DNA from: Rhabdornis inornatus
Taxonomy: Eukaryota > Chordata > Aves > Passeriformes > Rhabdornithidae
Reading direction: 5' to 3'
Assembly: GCA_013397075.1 (NCBI GenBank)
Contig: VWZS01003937.1
Span: forward strand, 4,013,276 to 4,077,275
DNA length: 64,000 nt
The position numbers and the translations under genes are program-made. Shown here piece after piece: positions 9,101-17,995 of this stretch. The notes under the pieces were generated by a model. The model saw nothing but the letters and a program-made list of their open reading frames with translations. It was not told where the DNA came from and made no database searches. Numbering within the stretch: the stretch's first letter is position 1; each line of letters opens with the position of its first letter.

Positions 9101-11606
9101 CTGCCTTTTATACACTCTACAAAGTTTACACTTTATTCATTGTTTACAATAGATCGACATAATGTTCATTGGTGCAAAGCAGTCTCCATCACTGTTTTCA
9201 ACTAACTTTCACAAAACTTTTCTAAAAATACTTTTTCCAGCTGCAGGTCTTCTCTCTTCTTTCTCTCTTCTCTTCCTCAGTGAAATTCCTTTCAGAGTAG
9301 ACCTTATCAATTAACTCTCTCTGGCTCACAGACCAGCTGTCAGCCCCTTCCACATCTGCCCAGCTGGGCAGCAGAGTTGATCGATGGCAGTGAGAGGATA
9401 ACATGTTGAAATGCAAAGCTGCACAGAAGCAGTGCAAGGTGAGAGCAAGGCCTCTCGTAGTTGTGAACTGGGAAATAAATTTATTTTAAGGTCTAGTAAG
9501 TGTTTGAGTATGTCCTTTTTAACCTCCTTGGCTCAATCAACACTTTGGTATTCTGCTTATAACCTTCCCCATTGCTTTGGTTTGTAAGGTGGTGAAGGGT
9601 GAGACTTGAGGCAGAGCTTGTGCTGCCTTCCCTCTCCTGAGCCCACCCAGCTGCCTGAGAGTGCTTCTGCAGCAAGGGCTGGCCCTGATGGATGTGCTTC
9701 CAAACATGCCATCACTGCACTCAAGGGACAGAGAGAAAACCAAACAGACCCTCTGCACAGACCTGTGAGCCTCTGGGGACGATGTGGCAGCCTGGGAGGA
9801 AGAAGTCAACCAAGCAAGCACTTTCCTGTCCCCAGGAAAGGCCACAAAGCCAACAGAAACACAGCAGCTTTAGTCACAGTCCTGATGGTCATGGTGCTAT
9901 GTGCTTGATGTCATCAGAAGGCAGATTAAAAGGGAGAGACATATGATTACAGTAGCTAAATGTGATTTTATACATGTAATCCTTCTTTACGGCACAGAGC
10001 ATTGTTCTTAAAAAGACCAGATAAGTGGTAGAGGGGAGGAGGGAAGGAAGAGAAGAATCAATTTCTCCTTTCTTGATCTGTTTTTCAGTGAACGTTAAGC
10101 AAGCCTTCCCACTCAAAGAGCCTCAGGAGTTCTGGGTGGATTCAAGCACAAAGGTCTTGGTCCCTATGTTGTCTATCACGGGGACATTCAAGTACAAAAC
10201 TGACGCCAGTGGGACTTTTTCCGTGGTGGAAGTCCCCATCAGCAAGACGGCGCTGCTGGTGCTGCTGCAGCCCATCAATGGCAGTGAGCTGGAGCACGTG
10301 GAGTCCCAGCTGACCTGGGAGTCCTCAGCCTGGCTCCAGTGGCTGTCCCCAAGGTAGGGAAGGGGCATGTGCACCCTCCTGTAGTAGGGATGGATGGGAT
10401 GGGGTGAGCCACACAGACCTGCCCACTCACCTGGGCTCGGATCCTGCCAGGGAGGCTTTACTACTGAGCACAAAGAAATTCCTGCATGGCCAAGGGGGCT
10501 CACCTCAAAGGAGCTCCACTTTGGTGGGATCAGCTTTTCATCTGGGGGTATTTCAAGGAAACCAGCAAGTTTCTTTGCATCCCACCCACAAAGTGGGATG
10601 ATCTGGGGATCATCTAGCAGATGATCTAGCAGACCCTGAGTGAGTTCACACTTGGAAACAGTAATAGGTACCCCCTGTGTTAGTGCCCACACACCAAGCA
10701 CTTGTTGCAGTTGTTTTCAGATGCCCATTCCTCAGGAGTACCCAACCATGATGCTTTCACACTGAACAAGCATTCATTTGCATCTCTCTCTCCCTTTCTC
10801 TGCAGAGAAATTAAATTAACGCTGCCAGTATTAACACTAGAAGACATCTCTGACCTGCAGGAGCTTCTTGCAGATATGGAACTGCCTGGACTGCTGGGGA
10901 AGGGGGCAGATTTCAGTAGGATAAGCAACGCCAGTCTAACAGTTGGAAAGGTAGAGTACATGTCACTGGCATTCAAAAATAATTATGTTTCCTGCACAGT
11001 TTCAGCCTCCTAAGCTGAATAAATTTACCTAGAACAAAGCAGTCAGACATGCAGGGGACATGCTTAGTAGGGGACTGAGTATCACATACAATGTATGTTT
11101 TGGATTTAGTAGGAGAATAAAGGTGATAACACAAGAATTTTAGTTGTTGGCAAATCGTGGGAGGAAAGAGTGAGCAGCTGTGTGGTACCTAGCTGCTGGC
11201 TGGGGTTAAACCATGACACAAGGGTATCAGGATTACAGACCAGCTCAGTGTAAAAGCAGTTATACAGCTTTTGCATGTTATGGACAAGTACTCCAACATC
11301 TTTTTTAAACATCTATGGAGTGCAATGTGCTTTATCATTTACTCAGACTCTCATTTGTCCCAACATAATCATGCTCTCATGACTCCAGAGTTACTCATAT
11401 GTTTTTCCTTACAGGTAATAAATAAAGCCTTTTTCAAACTGGCCAGTGATGGAACAGATCAGCCAGAAGACCCTGCAGCACAGAAGGAAGATGGGGCGTA
11501 CCTGGACGTAACACTGAATAAGCCATTCCTTTTTGCTGTTTTTGAAAAGCAGTCAAGGGCAATGCTTTTTCTCGGCAGAGTAGTAAACCCTCTGCATGAG
11601 GATTAA
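5392..11606 (+). CDS. AGT: Angiotensinogen precursor, four coding exons
   Basis: Secreted non-inhibitory serpin from which renin releases angiotensin I, the start of the blood-pressure peptide cascade. The coding exons 5392-6181, 10089-10353, 10806-10950 and 11415-11606 join in frame through GT-AG sites (1392 bp, 463 residues; human is about 480). Residues 1-19 are a hydrophobic signal peptide; residues 20-29 are DRVYVHPFTL, angiotensin I with Val5 as in other birds. Mature Cys18 and the Cys of the NLDCTS segment (precursor 37 and 154) match the human redox-sensitive disulfide, and Asn14 (NET) matches a human glycosylation site. The C-terminus keeps the serpin-like strand FLFAVF and GRVVNP. 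A retroviral fragment sits antisense in intron 2. COG2 converges from the other strand. The frame is intact; no disrupted residue was seen. Confidence 0.97.
5449..5478 (+). other. AGT: Angiotensin I decapeptide coding segment
   Basis: Ten codons give DRVYVHPFTL; residues 1-8 are angiotensin II. Val5 and Thr9 differ from human Ile5 and His9. The peptide lies directly after the predicted signal peptidase site (VVTC before D). The renin scissile bond would be Leu10-Tyr11, and a Cys follows at mature position 12. Confidence 0.95.
7720..7725. repeat. Left 6-bp target-site duplication (TCTGCC)
   Basis: TCTGCC directly precedes the TGTGG terminus of the retroviral element and is repeated at 9355-9360 directly after its other terminus, CCACA. 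Six-base duplications are typical of alpha- and betaretrovirus integration. Confidence 0.75.
7726..7797 (+). repeat. Inverted partial LTR (first 72 bp of U3)
   Basis: Reads TGTGGAAGGGGCTGACAGCT onward on the + strand and matches the reverse complement of 9284-9354 over 72/71 bp with a single one-base indel. It therefore forms a terminal inverted repeat with the full LTR at the other end. Similarity stops at 7797 and gag sequence begins within a few bases. Confidence 0.85.
7798..8868 (-). pseudogene. gag: Retroviral gag remnant, frameshifted
   Basis: Starts at an ATG (8868-8866) encoding MGKN, a myristoylation-type matrix N-terminus, and meets a stop after about 23 codons. The longest surviving piece is 8654-8211 (147 residues), rich in Glu, Pro and Gln, with two PAQQLAE repeats (residues 96-102 and 112-118) and a PSAPP motif (132-136) like late-domain P(S/T)AP. 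A further open piece at 8000-7803 contains AFPV and FAWKVVQDLQ, resembling the start of class II capsid. Stops and frame changes between these pieces make it non-coding. The 3' end is cut by the inverted U3 fragment. Confidence 0.8.
8998..9017 (-). other. Retroviral primer binding site-like sequence
   Basis: Two bases after the LTR terminus (AACA) the - strand reads TGGTGACGCC. It starts with the TGG that pairs with a tRNA CCA end. It resembles, with differences, the tRNA-Trp site of avian leukosis-type viruses; that tRNA assignment is tentative. Confidence 0.55.
9020..9354 (-). repeat. Full-length retroviral LTR (335 bp)
   Basis: On the - strand it begins TGTGG and ends AACA. It contains AATAAA (9137-9132) and a TATA box TATAAAAG (9112-9105). 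The AATAAA lies upstream of the TATA box, so the poly(A) signal would sit in U3. The length is close to that of alpharetroviral LTRs. Any residual promoter activity would run toward AGT exon 2, antisense to the gene. Confidence 0.82.
9355..9360. repeat. Right 6-bp target-site duplication (TCTGCC)
   Basis: Perfect match to 7720-7725, immediately outside the LTR terminus CCACA. Confidence 0.75.
10089..10353 (+). CDS. AGT: AGT exon 3
   Basis: Residues 264-351 and two bases of codon 352; the human exon is 268 bp. Acceptor TTTTTCAG, donor GTAGGG. It encodes the EPQEFWVD and PMLS segments, closely matching the human EPQEFWVDNST/PMLSG stretch. Confidence 0.95.
10806..10950 (+). CDS. AGT: AGT exon 4
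   Basis: Completes codon 352 and encodes residues 353-400. At 145 bp it equals the human exon. Acceptor CTCTGCAG, donor GTAGAG. Encodes the helical YDLQDLLAQ-like segment (here ISDLQELLAD). Confidence 0.95.
11415..11606 (+). CDS. AGT: AGT exon 5 (last coding exon)
   Basis: Residues 401-463 and the TAA stop. Acceptor CCTTACAG. Covers the region equivalent to the serpin reactive loop, acidic and unlike an inhibitory hinge, followed by the conserved C-terminal strands (VTLNKPFLFAVF, LGRVVNPL). Confidence 0.95.
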   Translation, partial: VINKAFFKLASDGTDQPEDPAAQKEDGAYLDVTLNKPFLFAVFEKQSRAMLFLGRVVNPLHED

Positions 11607-12555
11607 ATGCAAACACAGAGGATAAGAAAGGGGTGGAATTATGCACATTTCCCATCACCTTTTTTCTTATTCATCAGATAGTTTTGTGATGTTGTTGAGT
11701 GCTCTACTTAGCTTTGAGATGAAGCAGTTAGTGTTTGAAATACAGCTTTCTGAAAGCTAACACTTTTCAACATTTCATCCTCGTTCATCTATTTCACGTA
11801 TGACTCACATCCTTCCTCCATCTTCCATTTTATTCTTTGTCTCTCTTTTGCTCCTAGTTCCCTTTTTGGATGCAGTGGGGCAGGGCAGTGTATTGATGCA
11901 AGGCATCAATTTGAAAAATAGATTGATAAGCAGCTTTTGCTATACTATTTTTATTTACTATCAAAAAGGACCTCTTCATTCTTTAAAAAGCTCTTTTAAT
12001 TGTATGGTCTGTTTTGCAGGAGAGACTCCCTTTTACATTACAGTGAAGATTTTACAATTATCCACAGAGATTTCTAGCTTCATCAGCAACATTTGCCTTT
12101 AAAATTCTGCCAACAGCACAGGCAGGCTCTGCTTGTCCCACTGAGACAAGTTTTTTTGCCTTGGAAGCAAAAACATGCTTAGAGGAAGTTTTTTCTTTCT
12201 GCAGGCCAGATGGATATGTTCACTTCTTAACTCTATGGAAATGCTAAAAATAGGGTTTGGTAGTATTAATGAACTGTGATGGATAAATTCTCAGAGTCTG
12301 ACAGAATTATCTTTGATTTTTTTTTTTTTAGGGAAAAAAATCCCACAATGTCTACTATTCCAGTACAATTCCATTTCTTGGATTACTTTGTAACCTGTGA
12401 GGCATTTCTTACACCTTTATAACAAAGAAGGACATTACTGGTTAGAGTCCAATTCTGTAAACTTTAATATATCCAAACCATATGTTCTTTAAAAATAGCA
12501 TTAATGGCAATAATATATATTAGTATAAATAGTGGAGGTGGTGAAGCTACTTGTG

Positions 12556-12561
12556 AATAAA
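12556..12561 (+). terminator. AGT: Candidate AGT poly(A) signal
   Basis: AATAAA 950 bp past the AGT stop. A second AATAAA lies at 12946-12951. Which is used cannot be told from sequence. Confidence 0.4.
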
Positions 12562-13428
12562 ATGATTACAGCAGTCCAGTTCAACTCTTAACAGAGTCAT
12601 AAAGATTTGAAACATTAAAGTGGAACAACAGATTATTAGGTGACTCTTGAATTAGGAAGTGAGGAATTTGGAGACAGACCTTGGTACTGAGGAAAGCCTG
12701 GAACAGGGATTTCCACCTCTCATCTGTCAATTTATTGTTAGCACTGATAGCACTTAAAAATAACTGCAAACCTCGTTGGCAGACCATGTGAGACCATGTA
12801 TCCCACAGTGCACAGCAGCTCATCATCATCCACAGTGGCCCAAATGTGTATCTAATCTAAATGCACTAATGCCAGCAGCTTGCTATCAGTCATGTGGATA
12901 CATGACACATCCTTGTAGCTTCATGGAAAATGCTATAATGTTATAAATAAAATAACCCTTACAATACTAGGACACAGCATCCATGTATTTATCCATTTAT
13001 ACTGTATGTACTCCAGATGCCCTAACATCTAAATACTGTACTTGTATTATACACAGAAGTAAGTAAGTATGAACATGCAGAGGTAGAATAATGCAAATAA
13101 AGTTACTTCCAAGTTTCTTTGCCACAGTTTGGTTGCGCTTTTGTCCATAAATAAGTTCTGGCTTCTGAAATCTGCTCCAAATCATTTGTGTTTTTAAGAC
13201 AGTAAGTTGCATATTATCAAGCACTACAGCTGATGGTATAGCTCTGAGCATGAAAGAGGCAGCTTCATACTAATTTAAATGTTATGCCATTTACTTGTTG
13301 AAGTCAGAAGGTAGCATCATCTACAAATAAAATCTCAGACCATAAAATATTCCATTTTTATGAAGAAGGTGGAAAACAACAAGAGGGAGACCCTGGACAC
13401 ACTGACAGAAAATTCAGAGAAAAATGCC

Positions 13429-13434
13429 TTTATT
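13429..13434 (-). terminator. Possible distal - strand poly(A) signal
   Basis: AATAAA on the - strand following several hundred bases without obvious repeats. It could end a long COG2 3' UTR isoform or another - strand transcript, or be chance in AT-rich DNA. Confidence 0.25.
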
Positions 13435-16400
13435 CACAGGTGATTCCAGGGCTGCATGCTGTGGAACTCCGTATCCCTGTCCAGTTACAGGCAGAAAAAC
13501 AAAACAAACCTATCAAACACACTTTTCAGAAAAGAAATTTTGTGATGGAGAGCATCTCCACTGACACCCTGGAGAAGAAAAGGAAAGGAAGAAGGAAAAG
13601 GCAGAGACAGGGAACTAAAAGTACACTGACCAGAATAAGGACTGTGAACAGAGAAGTCCTGGAGTAAACGCTACAATACCAACAAGCTATCTGGTACTTA
13701 TTCTCCTACATATTCAAATGGTAAAAAACAACCAACTAACCAAAAAAACCACTCACGCCCAATTCCCAGCTCTCTGCTTCCTCAGCAATGTATATTCTCC
13801 TGAGACTTGTTTCTGACATCAATTTTACATGTAAAATTTTTATGGCATTTTATACTCTTCACTCTCCTCCAATTTTAACAAATCCCTCTGTCAGGCACAC
13901 CACAATGCACATTCCAAGCATCCTAGACACCACTCACATACTGAGATCCCAAATGCAATCTACAGCCTAATAACCTAGTGAATGAAGCACCTAAACTCAG
14001 GCTCGAAAAGGTGGGAGATTTGGAGAAAGAGAACAAAGGCAAGAATGAGCTTCTTAGGTTTCATCAAACAGCACAGTTTATCTCTGGGCATAGCATACAA
14101 TTTACTGACAGCTTAGAAAACAAAACAATTTTTAAAAAAATCTATGCAGCTTGCTTCCTCATCCCTCCAGTTCAACCTTGAAAATACAATGGTTGATGGA
14201 GAAAGGAGAGTAAATATTCCTTGAGTGGTCCAGCCAAATACACATACTGCTAGTTATTTTTAGATGACGAGATTAGAACAGTCTGGTCCACTTCTGGTAT
14301 AACCTACCAAGTTGAGAACCCAGTTACCATTTTAGAGGAAGACATGCCACTGGCTCTTTCTCTCCTCAATATTGTACAAAACCTCTTCCAGCTAAATTCC
14401 CAAGATTAGAAAGGCATAGCAAATTTTCTGCAGGTTCTACAAAGGAAGAAGAAAAAGGCACAAAAGCAAAACTGCGTTACTCATGAAGTGCACTTCAAAA
14501 ATTACCTAAGGAATAGAAGAAATAGGATTAGTAGCACAAGACCTCTCCACTGTAATACACACAGTAGATCCTCTCCTCACTGATCCACAGTGTTTAAAAA
14601 TGCTAAAATTCAGTTTACCAAAGTTAATTCACACCTTTCTTTCAATGGGGGTATAACACAAATTCTTAACTGATGTCTTATTCCACGGAAAGAAAATTCA
14701 ATCCTATTCAAGAGAACAAAAATAAAAGATGGGGAACTGACATAGAAGCAGTGATACAGACATTTAAGGCAATCATAGGACCATTCAGTAATTTTGATTT
14801 GCTACACAATGTTATTTCCTGCCCTGAAATGAAAGCTGGTCTTCAGTGAAAAAGAACAGAATTCAGCCTATATCCTCAGAAAGTTGATGAAGACAAGTAG
14901 GAAGCGTTGTTATTGCAGAAAAATGCAGAAAATCACTTGAAACTCAAGCACAAGTAATCTCTCAGTGCCTTTTTGGTTTGGTACACAGACGACATCCTTT
15001 TCCCCAGTTTTGGAGGATACAAACAAAACTCTTCTGTTTTCAATCACTAGTGTGTACAGATCTCAGAATCTGCTACTTTGGTGACAGCTGTTGTAGAAAT
15101 TTTATTATATAGAGATGCACACCTGCTGAAATGAGTAGTTGCACAAGTTGCACAGTGCATTTACAATCCTACAATCTCAGTCTCAGGCTACAACTTACAC
15201 ATCCATTTTATAATAAGAAAACTGCTGAAAACAACAAGAACTAGGAAGATGTGTCTACTCCTGACTCTTAAGAAAATTAAGAGGTGTGGGGAGACCAAGC
15301 TTTCTATGCTCATCTATTAGAAGCCTGGAAAAACATAATACATACACAAACTTTTTGTTCATAAGCAGAAAGAGTTACATCTACTAAGTGGCGTGTGCCT
15401 AAGGCTGAGGATTTCCATGTGCCTGAAGGAGACAAACAGATTTGTCATCTGACAAGTAGGTCCACTTTGCTGTTTCTTTTTTCAGCAATTTGGATGCTCC
15501 CTCGATGGTGTATGTGCCATGAATGGAGAGAAGCTAAGCAAATTAGAAAAGCCAAAACCTGTTCTCCATTACTCAAGATTGAATCCATGCACCACCATGT
15601 AATTTTAAGCAGCAGGACTTTCCTCACTGCCTCCCTTCAAAAAATTTGTATTAGAAAAGTCGTAACAGCCACCTTTCCTAACTGCTTCAAAAGCACCATG
15701 ATCACATGGTTGTATCTTCTCAACTAAAATAGGATCAGTTTCCAACAGTGAAGAATGAAAGCCCTCAAGCTGTGAAAAGGTTTTCTCACTACAGCTTCAC
15801 TTCACACAACAGCCATGTGCTACAAACCTTGTATCTCGAAGTACTTGGAAAATTTGCATAATCTGGGCATTAAGCCCCATGGTCTCGAAATACTTCAGGA
15901 AGATACAGGTATTTTTAATTAACAGTTGGGAACTAGAGTTCCAGTGTTAAATTTTCACAAGGTAAAAAAACAAAAAGTAAAAAAAAAAAGTCAGAACAAC
16001 AAAACACAAAACCAGGGCATTCTCTGACTTTAAAGCCTTAAATTCACCTCCTACTGTGCCCAGACTATGCTGCCTGTCCTTCACATATGAAAGAGAAGCA
16101 TCAATAGGCATATCACTCTAGATTCAAGAAAGGTCTTTGTTAATCCTTCTATCATTTTAAACCCTAGTAACATTTTCAGATTTCCTGCTATATAAAGATG
16201 CATCTAGCATTGATGTAACTAGGTTTGAAGCTACAAAAATTCTACGTGTATGCAGGTGAGTTCTAATAGATAATATAATATAAATCAGAAATACGCCAGC
16301 CCTGAATAAGTTCCAGCTTAGTGAATTAAGTTTTTATTTGAAGGAAAACAGGTAGTCTGAATGTAATAACCTGTAAGTCAGATACTTGTAGTAGAAATTA

Positions 16401-17375
16401 TTTTTAAAATTTGAAGTACTTTATGAGCTTTTGTCATGCAGCCCTTCACACCAGCATGGTCTGTGAAAAAAACCAAATCATTTAAATGAAAACATTCAAA
16501 ACCCAAACAAGAGCTAACCATATCCCATGATGAGAGAGGGCAGGTAAGTGCAAAGCAGCAATGAGAAACAGCAGAATTCTGTTCCTGTGAGTTCTTTATC
16601 CCAGGAGATCTCAAACAATGTTTGGAAGTTTTTGATACCCTGTAAGAGTTAAAGCACACAGCTGCCTGTCTCAAATGCTGTCAAGGCTACAGACAGAACT
16701 TGCCATACGATAAGCCACCACAGCAGGAACTCGAGATAAGCACTGAAGGGAGGAATTTGTGACAGGAAGGTGCTGATTCCAGACCTGTCAGAGGTGAAGA
16801 TCTAGTTAGCACATTCTGGTTAATGCATCCAGACAAAAATTCTCTGGCAAACTGTGGGAGAGAAAGCAAGTGCTCTTATCCATGCTCAAAATCACCCTAA
16901 GTTATGGGACAGACAGAGTCTGTGACCACCACCAACCCTGATGTGCCCCAAGACTCATTTCTGGGGCCTCTCACCAGAGGACTGCGCATGATCCACAGTG
17001 ATAACATCAGACAGTGTAGAACTCCCCCCAGGGGAGGTACCAAAGCATTCCCACCTGAACCTAAACACATATGAACCCACTGAACTCTCTGTTCTGTGGG
17101 CTTCCCCCACCCCTAATGGATCAGGACCATGACCATGTCTTTGACCAACAAATATCTAAAATGGCAACAACCAAGTCTTATTGCTGGATCGGTGGATGGT
17201 GGTATCTTCCATCTCTACTATGTACTCATATACTTTCTTTCTCTTTCTTTCTTTTCCCTATATATTTTCCTAAGTGATATCTTTATACTTTCATATTGTT
17301 CTGTTTCTATAGACAATAACCAAAACAGCTATATACCTTTCTTCAATTGCAACCAAACTGCTCTTAAATAAACTT

Positions 17376-17416
17376 GATATATATAGATATAGCTCTCTCT
17401 CTGTATATATATAGAT
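17376..17416. repeat. AT/CT microsatellite
   Basis: Runs of TATATATAGATATAG, CTCTCTCTCT and TATATATATAG, low-complexity sequence between the COG2 3' end and AGT. Confidence 0.7.
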
Positions 17417-17808
17417 ACATGAACTCTGGTCATTCTGTATCCTTTCACTCTAATCAAGGGTTCTGTTAACAAGAACCTCAATTACTTTGCCTCTGGAGCA
17501 TGTTGTAACACAGCCATCAATCAATACATTTGATTCAAAAACACATGGGACATCGAAAGTTAGGAAGACAATTTATTACATATTATTTTTAACACAGAAC
17601 TTAGTTCTTGTACATTTCAAGTTGTACAACAAAAATAAGAAAAACATTTTCTTCTACTTTTATTCTATAGTAGAAAGTTTAGAACTTTGATTGCTTTCCA
17701 TATAATGGATAACTGATAAATTCTCAGTCTTTTGGTGATGCAAGTTTATCAAGGCAGAAGATATACTGATTTGCTGCTCGAGACACTTTAGGAAGCACTT
17801 AATTGCCA

Positions 17809-17814
17809 TTTATT
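17809..17814 (-). terminator. COG2: Candidate COG2 poly(A) signal
   Basis: AATAAA on the - strand 80 bp past the COG2 stop; another lies at 17577-17572. Either gives a short 3' UTR. Confidence 0.5.
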
Positions 17815-17893
17815 TGGTAAAATGAAGAAGATTAAAATTCTCTCTTTCTTTCAGAGACATTGTTTATCTTCAATGACATGCTTTCAAAAATAT

Positions 17894-17995
17894 CTAGGAT
17901 GGTTCTGTTGTAGTCTGGTCCTTGGCAGTTAGAATCAGCTCTGCAAGGGATGAAAAGCTTTTTATGCTGCTTGTTTCCAGTCCCATCTTTTGGAT
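17894..17995 (-). CDS. COG2: COG2 exon 18 (last coding exon)
   Basis: Residues 706-738 and TAG stop. Acceptor TTTTTAG. Encodes IQKMGLETSSIKSF and the C-terminal TTTEPS. It is not visible as a long open frame because it is short. Confidence 0.93.
   Translation of the reverse strand: MQKMGLETSSIKSFSSLAELILTAKDQTTTEPS

Larger units (their letters stand above)
7726..9354 (-). mobile_element. Defective endogenous retrovirus with U3-U3 inverted termini
   Basis: A 1629-bp unit, sense on the - strand: full LTR (9354 down to 9020), a TGG-initiated primer-binding-site-like sequence, an untranslated leader with a splice-donor-like CAG|GTAAGCC at about 8887, a broken gag (8868 to about 7803), then an inverted copy of the U3 start in place of pro, pol, env and the 3' LTR. 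The gag style and 6-bp duplication suggest a class II (ERVK or alpharetrovirus-like) avian element. It cannot encode replication functions. Family assignment is inference; the element boundaries and duplication are seen directly. Confidence 0.85.
6182..10088 (+). other. AGT: AGT intron 2, hosting an antisense retroviral insertion
   Basis: Starts GTATGAG and ends TTTTTCAG. It is the longest AGT intron because 1629 bp of retroviral sequence plus a 6-bp duplication (7720-9360) were inserted into it. Outside that insertion I see no gene or RNA. Confidence 0.85.
11607..17893. other. AGT-COG2 intergenic interval and 3' UTRs
   Basis: Holds the 3' UTR of both convergent genes. Apart from poly(A) signals I see no conserved gene, RNA or recent transposon. 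Open frames such as 13440-13667 are lysine/arginine-rich and unassigned. Confidence 0.5.

Noticed and set aside
13440..13667. 75-codon + strand frame rich in Lys/Arg
   Set aside because: Low complexity, no partner exons, and it overlaps a possible - strand 3' UTR.
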